Source of the DNA: Symbiodinium natans
Taxonomy: Eukaryota > Sar > Dinophyceae > Suessiales > Symbiodiniaceae
Length of the DNA stretch: 64,000 bases
NCBI GenBank assembly: GCA_905221605.1
Contig: CAJNDS010002611.1
Location: 214,202-278,201, forward strand
Reading direction: 5' to 3'
Numbering within the stretch: the first letter of the stretch is position 1; every line of letters starts with the position of its first letter. The position numbers and the translations under genes are program-made. Below the pieces are notes generated by a model that had not been told where the DNA came from, did no database searches, and saw only the letters and a list, made by a program, of their open reading frames with translations. Shown in pieces: positions 35,629 through 49,100 of the stretch.

Positions 35629-38600
35629 CTTCTGTCATCCCAAGTCAGGAGTTTGTTCTCATCCGCGCAATCAGTTGCATGTTGGTCATGCCTGTGTTGG
35701 GGGTGTGCACTCCAGCACAAGTCGCTCATGGTTGCTCTATTCTTCCTTACGTTCGAGGTGCTTAGCATTCTTGGCTAGGACTTGCGAGCCTCAGGTTTGT
35801 GACGTTTTGTGAGCTGGTTTGTGAAGCTCTGTGAAGTTCAGGTGGGACTCTCGGCACCTCCAGGGCTGTCCCGTGATGCAGGACTCCGGCGCAAGAAAGC
35901 CACGTGAGTGAACCTTCGCTGGAGTAACCTAGAACATCCTAGAACGTATCCTAATACGACACGACGACATATACGACATATGCCGGAGGAGACTTTGACT
36001 TGAGCCGCACTTATGCCGCCTCCGTCCTGTTGAATGCCGCAGCTGCAGGCCTTGGAATTTTGGAATGTCGGTTGACTCCGGGTAGGCGCGAGCCTTCTAA
36101 CACGGCGTATGATGCGTATGTCAGGAGGATACAAGGTGAGGCGTCGGAGACCCCGAGGCGACCCACAAGCGAGAAACGGCCTCCTTTGTCCTGCTTACCA
36201 CGCCAGATGATTCAAGATTTCGATCGTCACACCCGCCTTCCGATTTGCTGCTGGCCTCACAAAATGCAGCCAAGGCTCATGCTGAGAAGTAAAGACGTTC
36301 AACAAAGCCTGACCATCGAACCTATGGCAGTCGCTGTTGGTGGCTGGGTCCCTGAAGCACCGGCGGTTTCTTCGCAAGTTCCAGCCCTTTGGTGTTCCAG
36401 GCTGTGATTTGGCAAGGGGGTTGGCTCGACGGTCTTGGCCGACGTCCTCGTGATTGAAACACCGCGATGAACACTTCATTCTGATACAAGCAAGCCACAA
36501 ATCCCGGTCGAACACGTGTGTAATCCTCGTGCAGGTTGTTAATCACCCACAGATTCGGTACACTCATCATTGACCATTGTCTTTCACTCCAGCCTATTTT
36601 GCAACCGTCGCATGTGGGCTTCGTGCAGGTGGCAACTACGGACAAGGCGATCACATCGGCACCACGGCTGAATGGGGCTGCGCTGTACGTACAGAATGTG
36701 AGATGCTTCATGGCTTTCGGGATGAACGGGGGGGCCGGGGACGGGGGCAAGCACTGTTCAGTACAAAGGACGTCACGGCAATTGGCCTGCTCCGCCTTTG
36801 GTACCAAGCCGATCGCCACCGTCTCAGTACCGAATGGAAAGAGTAAAAAGTGTTGGGGTCATGTTGATCTCACGTATCCGCGCTGAAGTCGATGCCAAGG
36901 GCTTTGATGCGTGGCCCGGAGAAGACCTTCATGCCGTTGAGTCCCCAGTTCCGTCAAGACCACGAGGACACCATGGAAACGTTTACATGCACTTGTGCTG
37001 AATCTCCTGCCCCAAGCTCTGATTCGTCAACAGGATGCAGCGGCAACGATAAACCACTTACTGTCAGCAATCCGGCGGCAAGGGGATTTCCAGTTGTCGG
37101 AGTTGTCGGAATGACTTTGAGTGCTGGCGCCTTTCCAAGGCCTCGGTTGGCAAGAGTTTGGCCACTTGTGGCACGTTGAACGGTCTCTCGCTTTCAGCAC
37201 CTTGATGGCAGTACTTGTGCCGCTGCGCACACGTGATGCATGTAAATGACATCCAGTGCAAGTGTCGGGCGGGGGGGGGGGGGGGTGTACCCTTTCGAGA
37301 GCACCGAAATCCCAGAGTTGCGACGATCAAGGTTGCCCCGACGGCAGACGTTTTGCCCTTTGGGCCCTTTGTCCCTTCAGGATTGTGCTGTAGCATGCTG
37401 TAGGGTTTCGTGCTGGGTTGTCCTGAGGGAGTAACGGCTATCCCACTACCCAGCAAGATGAAGACATGACACATTGAATGTGGCAAAGTGAACAGCTATT
37501 GTGAGGACGAATTCCTTCATGGACTACGATCAACTACTCGAGCGCGAGCAGCAATTCTAGCTTCGAGGCTCGCATGTGGACTGGGATACACCAGATCGCG
37601 CTTGTAGAAGATCGTTTGGATTCCAGCAGTGTGTCCACCTTTGTGAGGACGCAGAGCTTTTGTCTTTGGACCTTGATGCGATGCCTCCCGACTGACGTAG
37701 AACGCAAGTTCTTGACAATCTGTGCGATCTGTTTCTGCCGTGCCGTGTCATTTTAAGGCCTACCTATTCTCTCTGAGGCAGACGGAGGCTGGACCCTTGT
37801 TGTTGCCGCACCCTGCAAAACCTGAAAGAAAGTACGCATAGCTGATCATAGCTGCATCGAAGTGTATGTGCTCGTGGCGGCACTGCAGGTCGAACATGTC
37901 CGATGCGGCAGCTGGTAGAACTGAGATGATTGACTTTCCGGAGTCTTTCCGGCCTTTCGGCTGCCAGCTGTCCATCTCACAGAGTATCACAGCATGCCAC
38001 TTACAATTTGCATTCCTCTCCGAAAGCCATGTATTCCAGATCGAGCGTAAACACGTCACACGTCGCATGCCGTTTTACAGTTTTCCTCTGCATGAAACGA
38101 GCCGGTGGCATGCAAGCTGGTGAAACATGCAGAATAGAAGAGTTTTCAGATGCGCTATAGAAAGCTTTAATCAGACCTGCCTTTCCAATCGTTTTCCGCA
38201 AAGGCGGTCGTAAAGTTGAGCTTTCGCACGCGCTGTATCAATTTTCTGTGGCGAACAACGCGCTTCGTCAACGAAGCTCTACACCAACACCTATGCCTCT
38301 TTTGGTGGATCCAGTGAAGACCTTGTTGGTGCGCCAGCCACCCGACAGGCACACGTCATGCTTTAGCAAGTTTGCTTTCGATGCAAATAATGATTCGTGA
38401 TTCATGTGACGTAAAGTCGCTTCATTGGTTCTTTGCAGGGCAGCCTGAAGATTTCAACATTTCCGCCTCGCCGCGGTGCTACATGTATGTTCGCGCTGGC
38501 GCGGCGCCATGATTTTCTAGAGCTGCGCGTGGTGCTGCAGGATTTGGCAGCACCATGCTTTTGCCGAAGGGATGCCAGATCGCATGGCTAGCCTTGCGTG

Positions 38601-38790
38601 ATTTCTGAAAGTAATTTCTGAAATTTCTCAAGCAGCTGACTTGGCTCATGGGCTTCAGAAAACACTTAAGGTCGTTGTGCAGCAATGCAAATCAGCTACA
38701 TAGCGGGTAGTTCGGTTGTTCCAAGCCTCCAAGCCAAGTTTGCGACCCATGTACAGTTGATTTTCTCAATTCAGCACAGGCATCGAGGGC
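35629..38790. other. No recognised gene; a few coding-like stretches
   Basis: Coding-like + strand pieces at about 36000-36080, 36918-37000 (MPLSPQFRQDHEDTMETFTC) and 37612-37700 (FGFQQCVHLCEDAELLSLDL) could be further exons of the zinc-finger gene or of the gene ending at 39143. A G-run lies at about 37269-37285. I cannot connect or name these. Confidence 0.35.
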
Positions 38791-38837
38791 ATGTCAGAGG
38801 AGTGTTTGGGCTGGCAAGTGTCTTCCATTAACCTCAG

Positions 38838-39143
38838 ACGGATGCAGTCCTCTTGGACTGCTATGCAGCCCGTCCCAAGGATGTGGATCATGTGGCTTGA
38901 GCGCATGTTGCTGTCACATTATGAGCCAAAGATTCTCCTGCCGAGCACAGCAGGGGTGTATCTCCCATCCCAGGAGCCCGAACTCTTGCACATTGCACGC
39001 ATTGTGCCGCAGTTGCTGTCGCAACGGTGCCCACAAACAACACTCGCGCGAAGCTGACTGACATTGAGATGAAAGAAGGGAGCATGGTAAATTCCGTTGA
39101 CCTTCCGATTCCCACCATGAAGCTGATCATCAAGCTCGACTAG
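38838..39143 (+). CDS. 3' end of an unidentified gene
   Basis: Two stretches read like exons. One runs 38838 to about 38897 after CCTCAG (DAVLLDCYAARPKDVDHV). The other is 39013-39143 after GCCGCAG, ending in TAG with MKLIIKLD at the C terminus; the preceding residues include VPTNNTRAKLTDIEMKEGSM. The exact join is not resolved. I do not recognise the family. Confidence 0.5.
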
Positions 39144-40101
39144 CTGGGCAGGAAGGTTTTTTGAGTTTCGTGTGCCGCCTAGCTGAATTCCAGAGCAGGC
39201 ACCAGATCTTCAGCAGTACATACGGTTGTGCACGCATCGAGCTGGTTATCCACGGAACCTAACGTGATGCATCTCTGGGTAGCCGCTCTCGAACCCCAAG
39301 CCCTGTCTGCTACCTGAAACACTGAACTTCACAAGAGTTCAAGTTCCAATGTGCTGAGCTAAGTAGCAACAAGTTTTGGCTTTGGCAGAAAACCTCGAGA
39401 GCAGAGAAGCCGCGTGACCGGCAATGCACTCAGCAAATGCATATAGATCTTGTAAAGAAGGGAATTGACTTGAAGACGCCCCTAAGCCTCGCCCAATTTC
39501 TCAATTAAATTCTACAACAACTGGTACGAGTTTTCTTTCAGGCAAAGCCTGCTGCGAACGGAGGCTACGGTGAGACAGATCAAGCTCCAGTGTGCACAGT
39601 ACGCTCGCGTTGTGCTCCTTTCTGCTTGCCAATTTCAGGGCGCTTTTTCTCACAGCAGAACCTCCAAATCACAAGCCATTCTTAGTCACACGCAGTGGAT
39701 GTGGGCAACACAGGCCGGAACGACATTGTTGGGCAGTTTCGCCGCACATCACAGTTCTTGACCCTAGTGCTGCAGTACATGGTCCACTCTCTACCATGGT
39801 GGTGCAGCGCCTGTCCCAAATGTGGAGATACAGCTGATTGCCCGGGGCTTACAAGACTTGGTTGGGCAGAAGCAGTGCTGCAGGTCTGCAGGCTCGCCAC
39901 TTTAACAAGCGTTAGCGGAACCCACCGCTCACACATTCCCCCATGTTCACTGTTGAGCCGTCTGGGCCGTGCATGTGAAAAAGAGAATTACATATTGCAA
40001 AGTCACTCATGCAATGTGCATATCGTTCTGCCGTAGTTCTACCTGACTGGATGAGTTCTGCAATTCGGGTTGGCACTGGTCTGGCCAATCCACTGGCTCA
40101 G

Positions 40102-43100
40102 GGGATGTTGTGGAATTTCATGACGATCCTCCACCTGCACCGCGATTCGAATTGCTAGATGCCGAGCAGGAGGCACTTGTGCATGCACGTGTGGTCTGAT
40201 GTCTGCAAGACACACGACACCCTCAAGATACAAAATGCCATGCTGCATACTTGACAGTGCGCCGACGGACCGACACATGTCCATGTGGGGTCACGCCAGA
40301 GCCAAAAGAAACACCTTCGTGTGTCACTCCCGCACCTATGACATTTGTCAGGAGCTCCAAATTGCAGTCGTTCGCGGATTCCTTTCGCCTCAGGAGGTTT
40401 CTGCCCTGTTGGACAGTTTGGAAATGTTTGGATGCTTTTGTGGGTGCATGTACAGGTGGTGCAAGTCACTGGCATGCTTCATGCATTCGCACTGAAGGCA
40501 CGTTCTCTCAGTCGTCATTGGATTAAGCAGGTGAGGTGGTGAGCTGCTGCATGTCGTTGGTGAGGAGATCGATGATCGAGACGACGAGTTGATCTATCGG
40601 CATGAGGTCTGGAGGATGGAGCATGAGCTGCAGGAGTGCGCGGAATCTGTCGTGTGGGAGTTCTATGGTCTGCTTCTGCCCATGCTATGCCCATGCAAGA
40701 GGCATAAACATCTGAAGCTGCCAGTCTCTGCCCTGCACTGCTTTTCTCGAGGATGCTTAAGATGCAGGTAACGGGATATCGGGCTAAACCTTCTAAGTCC
40801 CAAATCCAATGCGATAGGATGCACTACACGGCATGCGGCAGGGGCTGGAATTGAGGGTACATACCAGTGTCAGTGGGTCGGTTGCTGTCACACTTCGGCC
40901 TTATTGTGCTGCAGCGGCAGCGGCATGGCATGGCTGCCGACATCTTCACGGGGCTACTGTACCGAGCGGAGCAGTAGGTTCACAAAGCAGCAATGTTGAG
41001 CACCAAAGCAGACATGTCGAGTCTTCATGCATGTTGCAGGGCTGAGCAACCATCAGAGTAACAATGCGCCTGCTTGGATGCAGGAGGCTATGCCCAAGGT
41101 TTACACCCGGCTGATGGAATATTGTAGGCTGGACAAACATGTGAAGACTGAACATCACAGCATTAGGGCCGGTCGGTTTTCTTTCGACCTTTGTCAAGCG
41201 CAGGGCCTTGGACAACGAGCTTTGGGGCGAAATCGAAGTGGGAGACCGCTTCTATCCAGAAATTGAGTGTCTCAGTTGCGATCAATCGGAATCCCGCCGT
41301 CATGACTAAATGCCCCGCGTTTGCCATTCCATCTGTAGCCAGGTACATTCAGTATGATGTGGGCAAACTGGGAGAGGCTGGTACCATTGAGCCCCACACG
41401 GACAACGAGTCCCAGGCTGCCAAAGACATCAGCAACTTCAAAGCACTCCATAAATTCCACAGGCATCGCGGTCTGTGCACATGAGAGTGCTCCAGGTCAC
41501 AGTCGTCGTGCTCCTCTCTCAGCTGACAGAATTTCAGGGTGGCCTCAATTGCTTCGAACCTGGCTGGAAGGGAGGGGATGCTTGGAGATGAACTTCAGCT
41601 TACTTGCAAGCACCACTTTGAAAGGAACGAGCATCGAGAGAGAGAGAGAGAGAGACAGGGAGAGCGAAATGTGTATATCTAGAAAAATATGTAAACACAT
41701 GAAATATATACATGTGTATATTACTATATGTGTATATGTATATTAGTATATATGTGTATATGTATATATGTATATATGTATATATGTATATATGTATATA
41801 GGTATATGCGTATATGCGTATATGCGTATATGTGTATGTGTGTATATATATGTATATATGTATATATGTATATATGTATATATGTATATATGTATATATG
41901 TATATATGTATATATGTATATATGTATATATGTATATATGTATATATGTACATATGTACATATGTATATATATATATATATATGTATATGTATATATGTA
42001 TATATGTATGTATATATGTATATATGTATATATGTATATATGTATTTATGTATATATGTATATATGTATATATGTATATATGTATATATGTATATATGTA
42101 TATATGTATGAGAGAGGGGCCTTTATGTACTATGTTGCTACCTGTTTTTCTTTATATATGGAGAACCTATTGAAGAATTAAATATTTAGGTTATTTAAAT
42201 TCTTGGGCTCCGAAAATAATTTAAATCATTTAATTCCGGATTTAAACTATGAAATTATTTAAATTCTCGGGCTCCCAAAATAATTTAAATAGTTTAAATC
42301 AGGAATTAAATTATTTAAATTCTCGGGTCTCAAAAATAATGTAAATAATTCAGGATTTAAATTATTTAAATTCTTTTCCGGGGCCCGAGAATTTAAATAA
42401 TTTAAACAGATTCCGGATTTCTCCGAGCCCAGACCATTTAAATAATTTAAATAAGTTAAATAATTTAAATAATTTAACTAATTTAAATAATTTAAATTGT
42501 TTAAATAATTTAAATAATTTAACTAATTTAGATAATTTAAATAATTTACATAAGTTAAATAATTCAAATAATTTAAATAATGATTTAAATTATTTAAATT
42601 ATTTTCGAGGCCCGAGAATTTAAATAATTTAAGCGGGATTTAAATTATTCAACTTATTTCGAGGCCGGAGAATTTAAATAATTTGAATAATTTCATTCCG
42701 GATTGAAATTGTTTAAATTCTCGGGCCTCGAAAATAATATAAATATTTTAAATCCCGATTTAAATTATTTAAATTCCCGGGCCTCGAAAATAATTTAAAT
42801 AATTTACATCAGGATTTAAATTATTTAAATTATTTGCGTGAAGAGCAGCTGCGGAAGGCACCTGGCACAGTCACGCTCATATGGTTGTTTCAACCGAGAA
42901 GCTTAGTTTCAGCTTCATGAGGACATCACAAGGGTTTATGTTCCTGGTCAGGCGAGACGTACTTTAGCTCGCTCGATAGTGAAACCAGCGGGCAACTCAG
43001 TCATCTCTGAGAAAGTGGAGGGCCGAGGGGAAGAAGAGTGAAACCAAGCATGTCGGCAACGACAAGTTTTTCTTCCCCTCCCAATGACGAAGACCTTTAG

Positions 43101-46100
43101 TCCTGTCAAACATCGGCAACACGCGTGCCAGATGAGAGCATGTCATGCAAAACCTTTTCTCTTCGAACATCATTTGTTGTAGTCTCGATCTCGACTCTTC
43201 AGAAGATGACAAGCTCATCACCGCATCAGCTATGTTGATGTGCAGGGGTTTGAACGATGAGCTGGGGAAGGAAAGTTCACGACTACAATATTTCAGCCCC
43301 GAACCCTCTCCCCTCACATAATAGTGGAGGATGATTAATCAACATGCCAATGGCTCCTACGTATCCTCCTCCTCCTCCGCAGCGCTGCGCATGGCAGCAG
43401 CGTAAGGATTCTCGTCTTTGCGCTATCGTTCAAGGTTCAGGGAAATTCGAAGGTCGACGAATTCATAACATCTACGTTTGAACGTAGACCCTTATATTTA
43501 AACTCTAAACCTGGAACCCTAAAAGCCCTAAGCCCTAAAATCTAATGCTTTTATACAAGAGGGTTCCGGAGCCTACACCCTAAACCCTAAACCCTAACGC
43601 TAAGCCCTAAGCCGACGCCGAAGCCCTAAGCCCAAAGCCTTAAGCCCTAAACCCTACACCTTAAATCCTGGACCCTAAATCCTTTTTTTCATCCGGGCTA
43701 TGATGTCCTGGACGGAAAGTCTTACAACACTCGCAGACCCTAGCACTCGTGGCTACGACTGCAAGCCTTGCGAATCCATGAATCAGGGACTTCTTCGTGC
43801 ATAATGACAATAGAGCGTTAACCCTGAACCCTAAACCCTAAACCCCACGAAGGCCCACAGCCCCCCTCAAATAACACGAAACCCTAAAATCTAAATAGTA
43901 AACTCTCCACTTTAATTTTGGACCTGCTTTAAAAATGTAACCCCCCCCCCCCCCCCCCCCCCCCCAACAGTCGCGACCCTGAATAAAAAAAGACCCCAAA
44001 CAGTCAGGGGGGGGGGTTCAGGAGATTGAGTGTTGTGTCAGGACGTGCAGAGAAATGAGCTCTCTTCAGGGTTTTGGAACCAGATCTCAAACTAAGAACT
44101 TTGCCTCAAAAAACCATTTAAAAAAACAGGCCCGGCCCGAAATCTTTTCATTATAGCGGACCCCCGAAACAGAGGTTCCAGATCCTGCATAGCCGGAAAA
44201 CTTTTCATAATAGCGGCCCCCTAGAATATTGCGGGTGCAACATTAAACTGTAAACCAGAAACCCTACACCCCAAACCCTAAATTTCAATCCCCACAGGCT
44301 AGACCCGAGCCCTTAAAGTCTAAACCTCAAACCTTAAACCGAAGATGTCAAGAAGACCTGAAGCAAATCCGCTCCTGACTCCCTATAAATCTAAAAATCT
44401 TTAGGCCACAGATTTTAAAAGTGCTTATAATAAGCTGACGACCTCTACTACCACAACCAACATCTTGAAGCCTTCCTTTAGCAAATTTATGTACTAAAGC
44501 TGAAACCTCAAATGCGGAAACTGAAAACGCTTAAGCCTTTAAGATATAACCCCTGAAACCCTAAACCCTAAACTCGTCGAAACCCAACTATAAAAGCCTT
44601 AAACCTCAAACCTGGAACTCGAAACCCTTCTCAACCCAAGTATAAAACCCTCAAACCCTAAACCCTAAGCCCGTCTAAGCCGTAGGCCAAGAGAGCCTCG
44701 AGCGACGGAGACGCGGCGACAGCCAAGCGTCTCAAGGTGGCGCAGCCGCGGCACCCGCCACCAGGATGGGAAGGCCTGGACAACCCCTAACCCGAAACTC
44801 TCGAGTGCCCATGTCATGCAGCTGCCTGATCAAGCTTAAACCCTGAAACCCAAGACCCTCCCAGGAAAAGAACACAGAGACGATCGCAGAGACCCTTCGC
44901 GTCGCCTGGAAGTGGCAGGCGAGGGAGCAAGCGGGTGGCGCATGAAACCATCAGCCGAAAGCCCAAAAATCCCAGACCCTGCACAACCCGCCTCAAACCC
45001 GCCCTGCAGGGGCCCTGCAGGCTATAGTTTCAGGCTCCAGCCTCCAAACTCTCTGGTCTTCCAGCTTCTTGAAGGCTGCAGTGTGACTCTTCAGTTCCTG
45101 CAGTCTCTAGTCTTCTCCGGTCCCTTACAGACTCCACCGTCCACTAGGACAGCGGCTCTGGTGGCGACCGCCCTGGCGGCTGCGTCGAGCGGCTGCGAGT
45201 GGGGGCTCTGAAGTCAACTCGTACCCTCAAAGCTCAGAACCGACCAAGCAATTTTCGATGTGCTTTGAGATGCGCATTGAGATGTGCATCTGTGTTGTCG
45301 CGTACAGACCGACTTCATGTACCTATCGCAGCTTTTTGCTTTTGCGGGCTTGCCTTGACGGCTTCCGACTTGTGTAAACATGTGGTCGACACAGGCTGTG
45401 TACAAAAACAAGCAATTGTCGATGTGCATTGAGATGTGCATTGAGATGTGCATCTGTGCTGTCCTGTCCAGACCGGCTTCATGTACCTATCGCAGCGTTT
45501 TTGCTTTTCCGGGCTTGCTTGACGGCTTTTGACTTGCGGAAACATGTGGCCGACTACGCCTTCGTGCAAGGAACGGCGTGCAGCTCGCGTGGCTACCTGG
45601 CGCTCCACGTGTCGCTGGCCCTCGGCTTCGACTTCCAGCGCTACGACTTCAAGTACCTCGCCTGGTTCTTCCGCCGTTGCGGCTGACTCGACTTCCAGCA
45701 CCACTACGACTTCAAGTACCTCGCCTGGTTCTTCCGCCGTTGCGGCTGCCTCGACTTCCAGCACTACTATACTTCAATCACCGTTCGCTGCAAACGCGAG
45801 AGACCCGCTGATGTTGATGTGAACAAGCTGCGCCCGGAGGCGAAGAGGCATCTGGTCGGAGTTCTCCAAAGGTTGAAAGGCCAACCGGCCGAGGAAAGCT
45901 GGCGTCGAGTAGAGTCCAGCTTCTTGGCAGTGACTGATTATCCCGTGTAAGCAAGCGGCAAAACCCTCAGCCGTTCAAATAAGTAAGGGGTGGACACGAA
46001 TGCCCAAAACCCTCAAAAACGATGGGGACACTTGAAAAGCGACAATTCTAAGTTGATGAATCGTTTAGTGGCCTAAAACATTGAATCTTCTCAAAACGAC

Positions 46101-49100
46101 ACCTCCAGATATCAAGCATGGAGATGCTAAAACCCTGTAAAACCATGGGAACACTTGAAAAGCGACGCCCCTCTCTCTGCGTCACCTAGTGACACGAGCC
46201 ATTTTCGGCAGTCCCTCATGTCAGTGAACACGATTCTTGTGCCATCTCATCTTCGTGTCATCCAAGGGACTTGTCCAGGCCTGTTCTATTACTATTGATC
46301 CCGGCGCTGGGCAGTCGACCTTCGCGATTCCGTAAGGCCCGACTTTTGCGGAAGAGTTCAGCTGTATATGTCTTTTGGGGTTGAAAAGTTTAGGGTCCAA
46401 ACCCTGAAGTCCTACAACCGTCAACTCTAAACTGTAGCAAGTGTCAGGTAGTTCTCAGGGGATTTCGGGTTGAGGGTTTGGGTGTACGTCTTAGGGCAAA
46501 AAAATCTGCACGCTTTGCTGTAATCAAAAGGGTTTAGAGTTTAGGCTCAATTCTAAACCCTGAACTCTAAACCACTCTAAACTGTGAACCCTAAGCCCTA
46601 AGCCCTTAACCCATAAAAGGCGCTCCACGGCATCGGAGCTGCTGGGGTGGCTTCGGGGTGGGCGGCGGGCCCGTCTCCTGGTCACAGCCTTTTTAGGATT
46701 TAGGGTTTTTTAGGGTTGAGGGTTTAGGGTTTAGGGTTTAGGGTGAGTTCGTCAGGAAGCCCAACAAATGCTTGAGGCTTTGTGGGGTCCCTCATAGAAT
46801 ACGTCCCCTGATAGCTACCCGATACCGAATAGGGTTTAAGGTGAAATTAGGGTTTAGGGTTTAGGGGTAACCCTAAACCCCTAAAGTGAGATTAAGAGAG
46901 ATCGCCTCCCCGCTTTTTTAACTCTTCGAGGGGTTGGGCTTCGGGTCCGAACATCCAAAACTTATGATCTACTTTGTTTTGACTGGAAGCATGGCCCGAA
47001 TCCTAAGTGGAATCGCACGAGCTACTTACCAACACTAACCCCTAAGCCCCTAAACCCTAAACCCGAAACCCTAATGCCAGGAACGTTAGGGACTCCCCAC
47101 CGGAAGCAACAAAGGTTGACTTCTCCTGCTGAGTGAGTTCGGACCATGCTTTTAAAACCTTTTGTTCAAAGGCATGTGGTGTAGGGTTCAGGATGTAGGG
47201 TTTAAGGTCTAGGGCTCAGGGTTTACAGTTGAGTGTTCAGCGTTGAAGGATTAGAGTTGAGGAGCAAGGATTTAGGGTTTAGGGTTTACGGCTTGCGGTA
47301 TATGGTTCAGGGTTGGGGGTTGAGAGGTTAGTGTTGAGGACTCAGGATTTAGAAATAAGGTTCTAGGCTTGAACGGCGACGGACCCAGACGAAAAGTGTG
47401 GCGCTCCGGTCAAAGTGTCCACGGGTAACCCTCGGCACTTCATAATTGTACCAGTGACCCCGCGTGCAGCAGAAATAAGCAGGGGGTATGCGTGGCTTGC
47501 CTTGCACGCCGCTTTTGCATCTCCAGCTTTGCAGCTGGAGAAGCCTTTTGAAATTTGTTTTTAAGGTTCAGGAATCAGGGATGACAGTTGCGGGTACAGG
47601 GTTGCAGGATTCGAGTTGAGGAGCAAAGATTTACAAATTAGGGTTTAGGGCTCGCGGTGTAATGTTCAGGGTTTAGGGTTGAGGCGTTAGTGTTGAGGAT
47701 TTAGGATTTACAACTTAGGTTCTTGGCCTCAGCCGTGACTACGCCAGACGAAAAGAGCTGGCAGTCTGCGGGTCCATGTAAGCAGTGGCTTCGCGTCCAG
47801 CAGAAATCAACAAGGGCATGCGTGACTCGCTCTGCGCGCGGTATCTGCAAAACGTGGACCCAGACGTAGGATCCTACAACTAACACATTCGCATCGGTGG
47901 GGGAGTGAAAATTGTAACCTACATTTTTTGGAGCCCAGTCAATCTGTACAGGCTCACTATGTTTCTTTTTGTTTTTTAACAGAGCAGCACGACACGACCT
48001 CACATTATACCTAAAGGTCCATGGCACATATATATATATATATGTATATATGTATATATGTATATATGATATATGTATATATGTGTATATGTGTATATGT
48101 ATATATGTATATATGTATATATGTATATATGTATATATGTATATATGTATGGTACCCCCCCCAAAGATCTAGGTATTTTCGTGGTTTTGGGATCTGTTTT
48201 AGGGTTTTAGGGTTGGGGGTGGGGGGCTAGCTAAACATGTAAATCTCAATATGGACATGTAAATCTTGATATGTGCGAGTCTTCATATGTGCGTGGTCGT
48301 ATTTTCAAATTGTGAGCTCGATTGAAAAAATCGGGGGCCCGATTGAAAAACGATTGAAACGATTGAAATTCAATCGGAGACCGGATTGAAGATTGAAGAT
48401 TGAAGATTGAAGATTCCCGGAAAGCTTTTTTTGGGGAATCTTCAATCTTCAATCTTCAATCCGGCCCCCGATTGAATTTCAATCGTTTCAATCGTTTTTC
48501 AATCGGGCCCCGATTGAATTTCAATCGTTTCAATCGTTTTTCAATCGGGTTCACGTCTTGTAAAGTCTCAGTTTTAGCTTTCGTGACGTCGCTATAAAGT
48601 CCCAGAAGAAAATTGCGTGACGTCGCTCAAGGTCATGTGTCACAAGCCCATAGATTTCGGGATCGTGGGCTAAACCTTTAAGATTCAATCGGGGGCCCGA
48701 TTGAAAAACGATTGAAACGATTGAAATTCAATCGGAGACCGGATTGAAGATTGAAGATTGAAGATTCCCGGAAAGCTTTTTTCTGGGAATCTTCAATCTT
48801 CAATCTTCAATCCGGCCCCCGATTGAACTTCAATCGTTTCAATCGTTTTTCAATCGGGTTCACGTCTTGTAAAGTCTCAGTTTTAGCTTTCGTGACGTCG
48901 CTATAAAGTCTCAGAAGTAAATTTCGTGACGTCGCTCAAGGTCATGTGTCACAAGCCCATAGATTTCGGGATCGTGGGCTAAACCTTTAAGCCCTGTAGG
49001 CTATACGGTTAAGGTTTAAAGGTTTAGGGTTGAAATGTTCAACAGTAAGCCCATAGAGTTTAAACCTTAAGGGTCCTAAACGCTTAACCTTTGAACCTTA

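Larger units (their letters stand above)
43500..47720. repeat. Degenerate telomere-like repeats (CCCTAAA / TTTAGGG)
   Basis: Mostly CCCTAAA-sense in 43500-44700 (clean runs at about 43577-43597, 43825-43845 and 44555-44575). Mostly TTTAGGG-sense in 46690-47700 (for example 46690-46745, 46845-46868 and 47270-47290). Some opposite-sense units occur at 46555-46615, 46868-46885 and 47035-47075. Units are mutated and separated by unrelated sequence. TTTAGGG is the telomere motif reported for dinoflagellates. A pure C-run is at 43941-43965. Confidence 0.9.

Noticed and set aside
41600-42181. MYICIYVY-type hydrophobic frames in the TATATATG blocks
   Set aside because: Simple repeat translation. The same frames appear at 48.0 and 50.6 kb and do not join to any exon.
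45529-45822. Ser/Thr-rich repeat frame ([16 protein letters not shown] type)
   Set aside because: It overlaps the alternative frame with [13 protein letters not shown], which reads more like protein and continues beyond the repeat.
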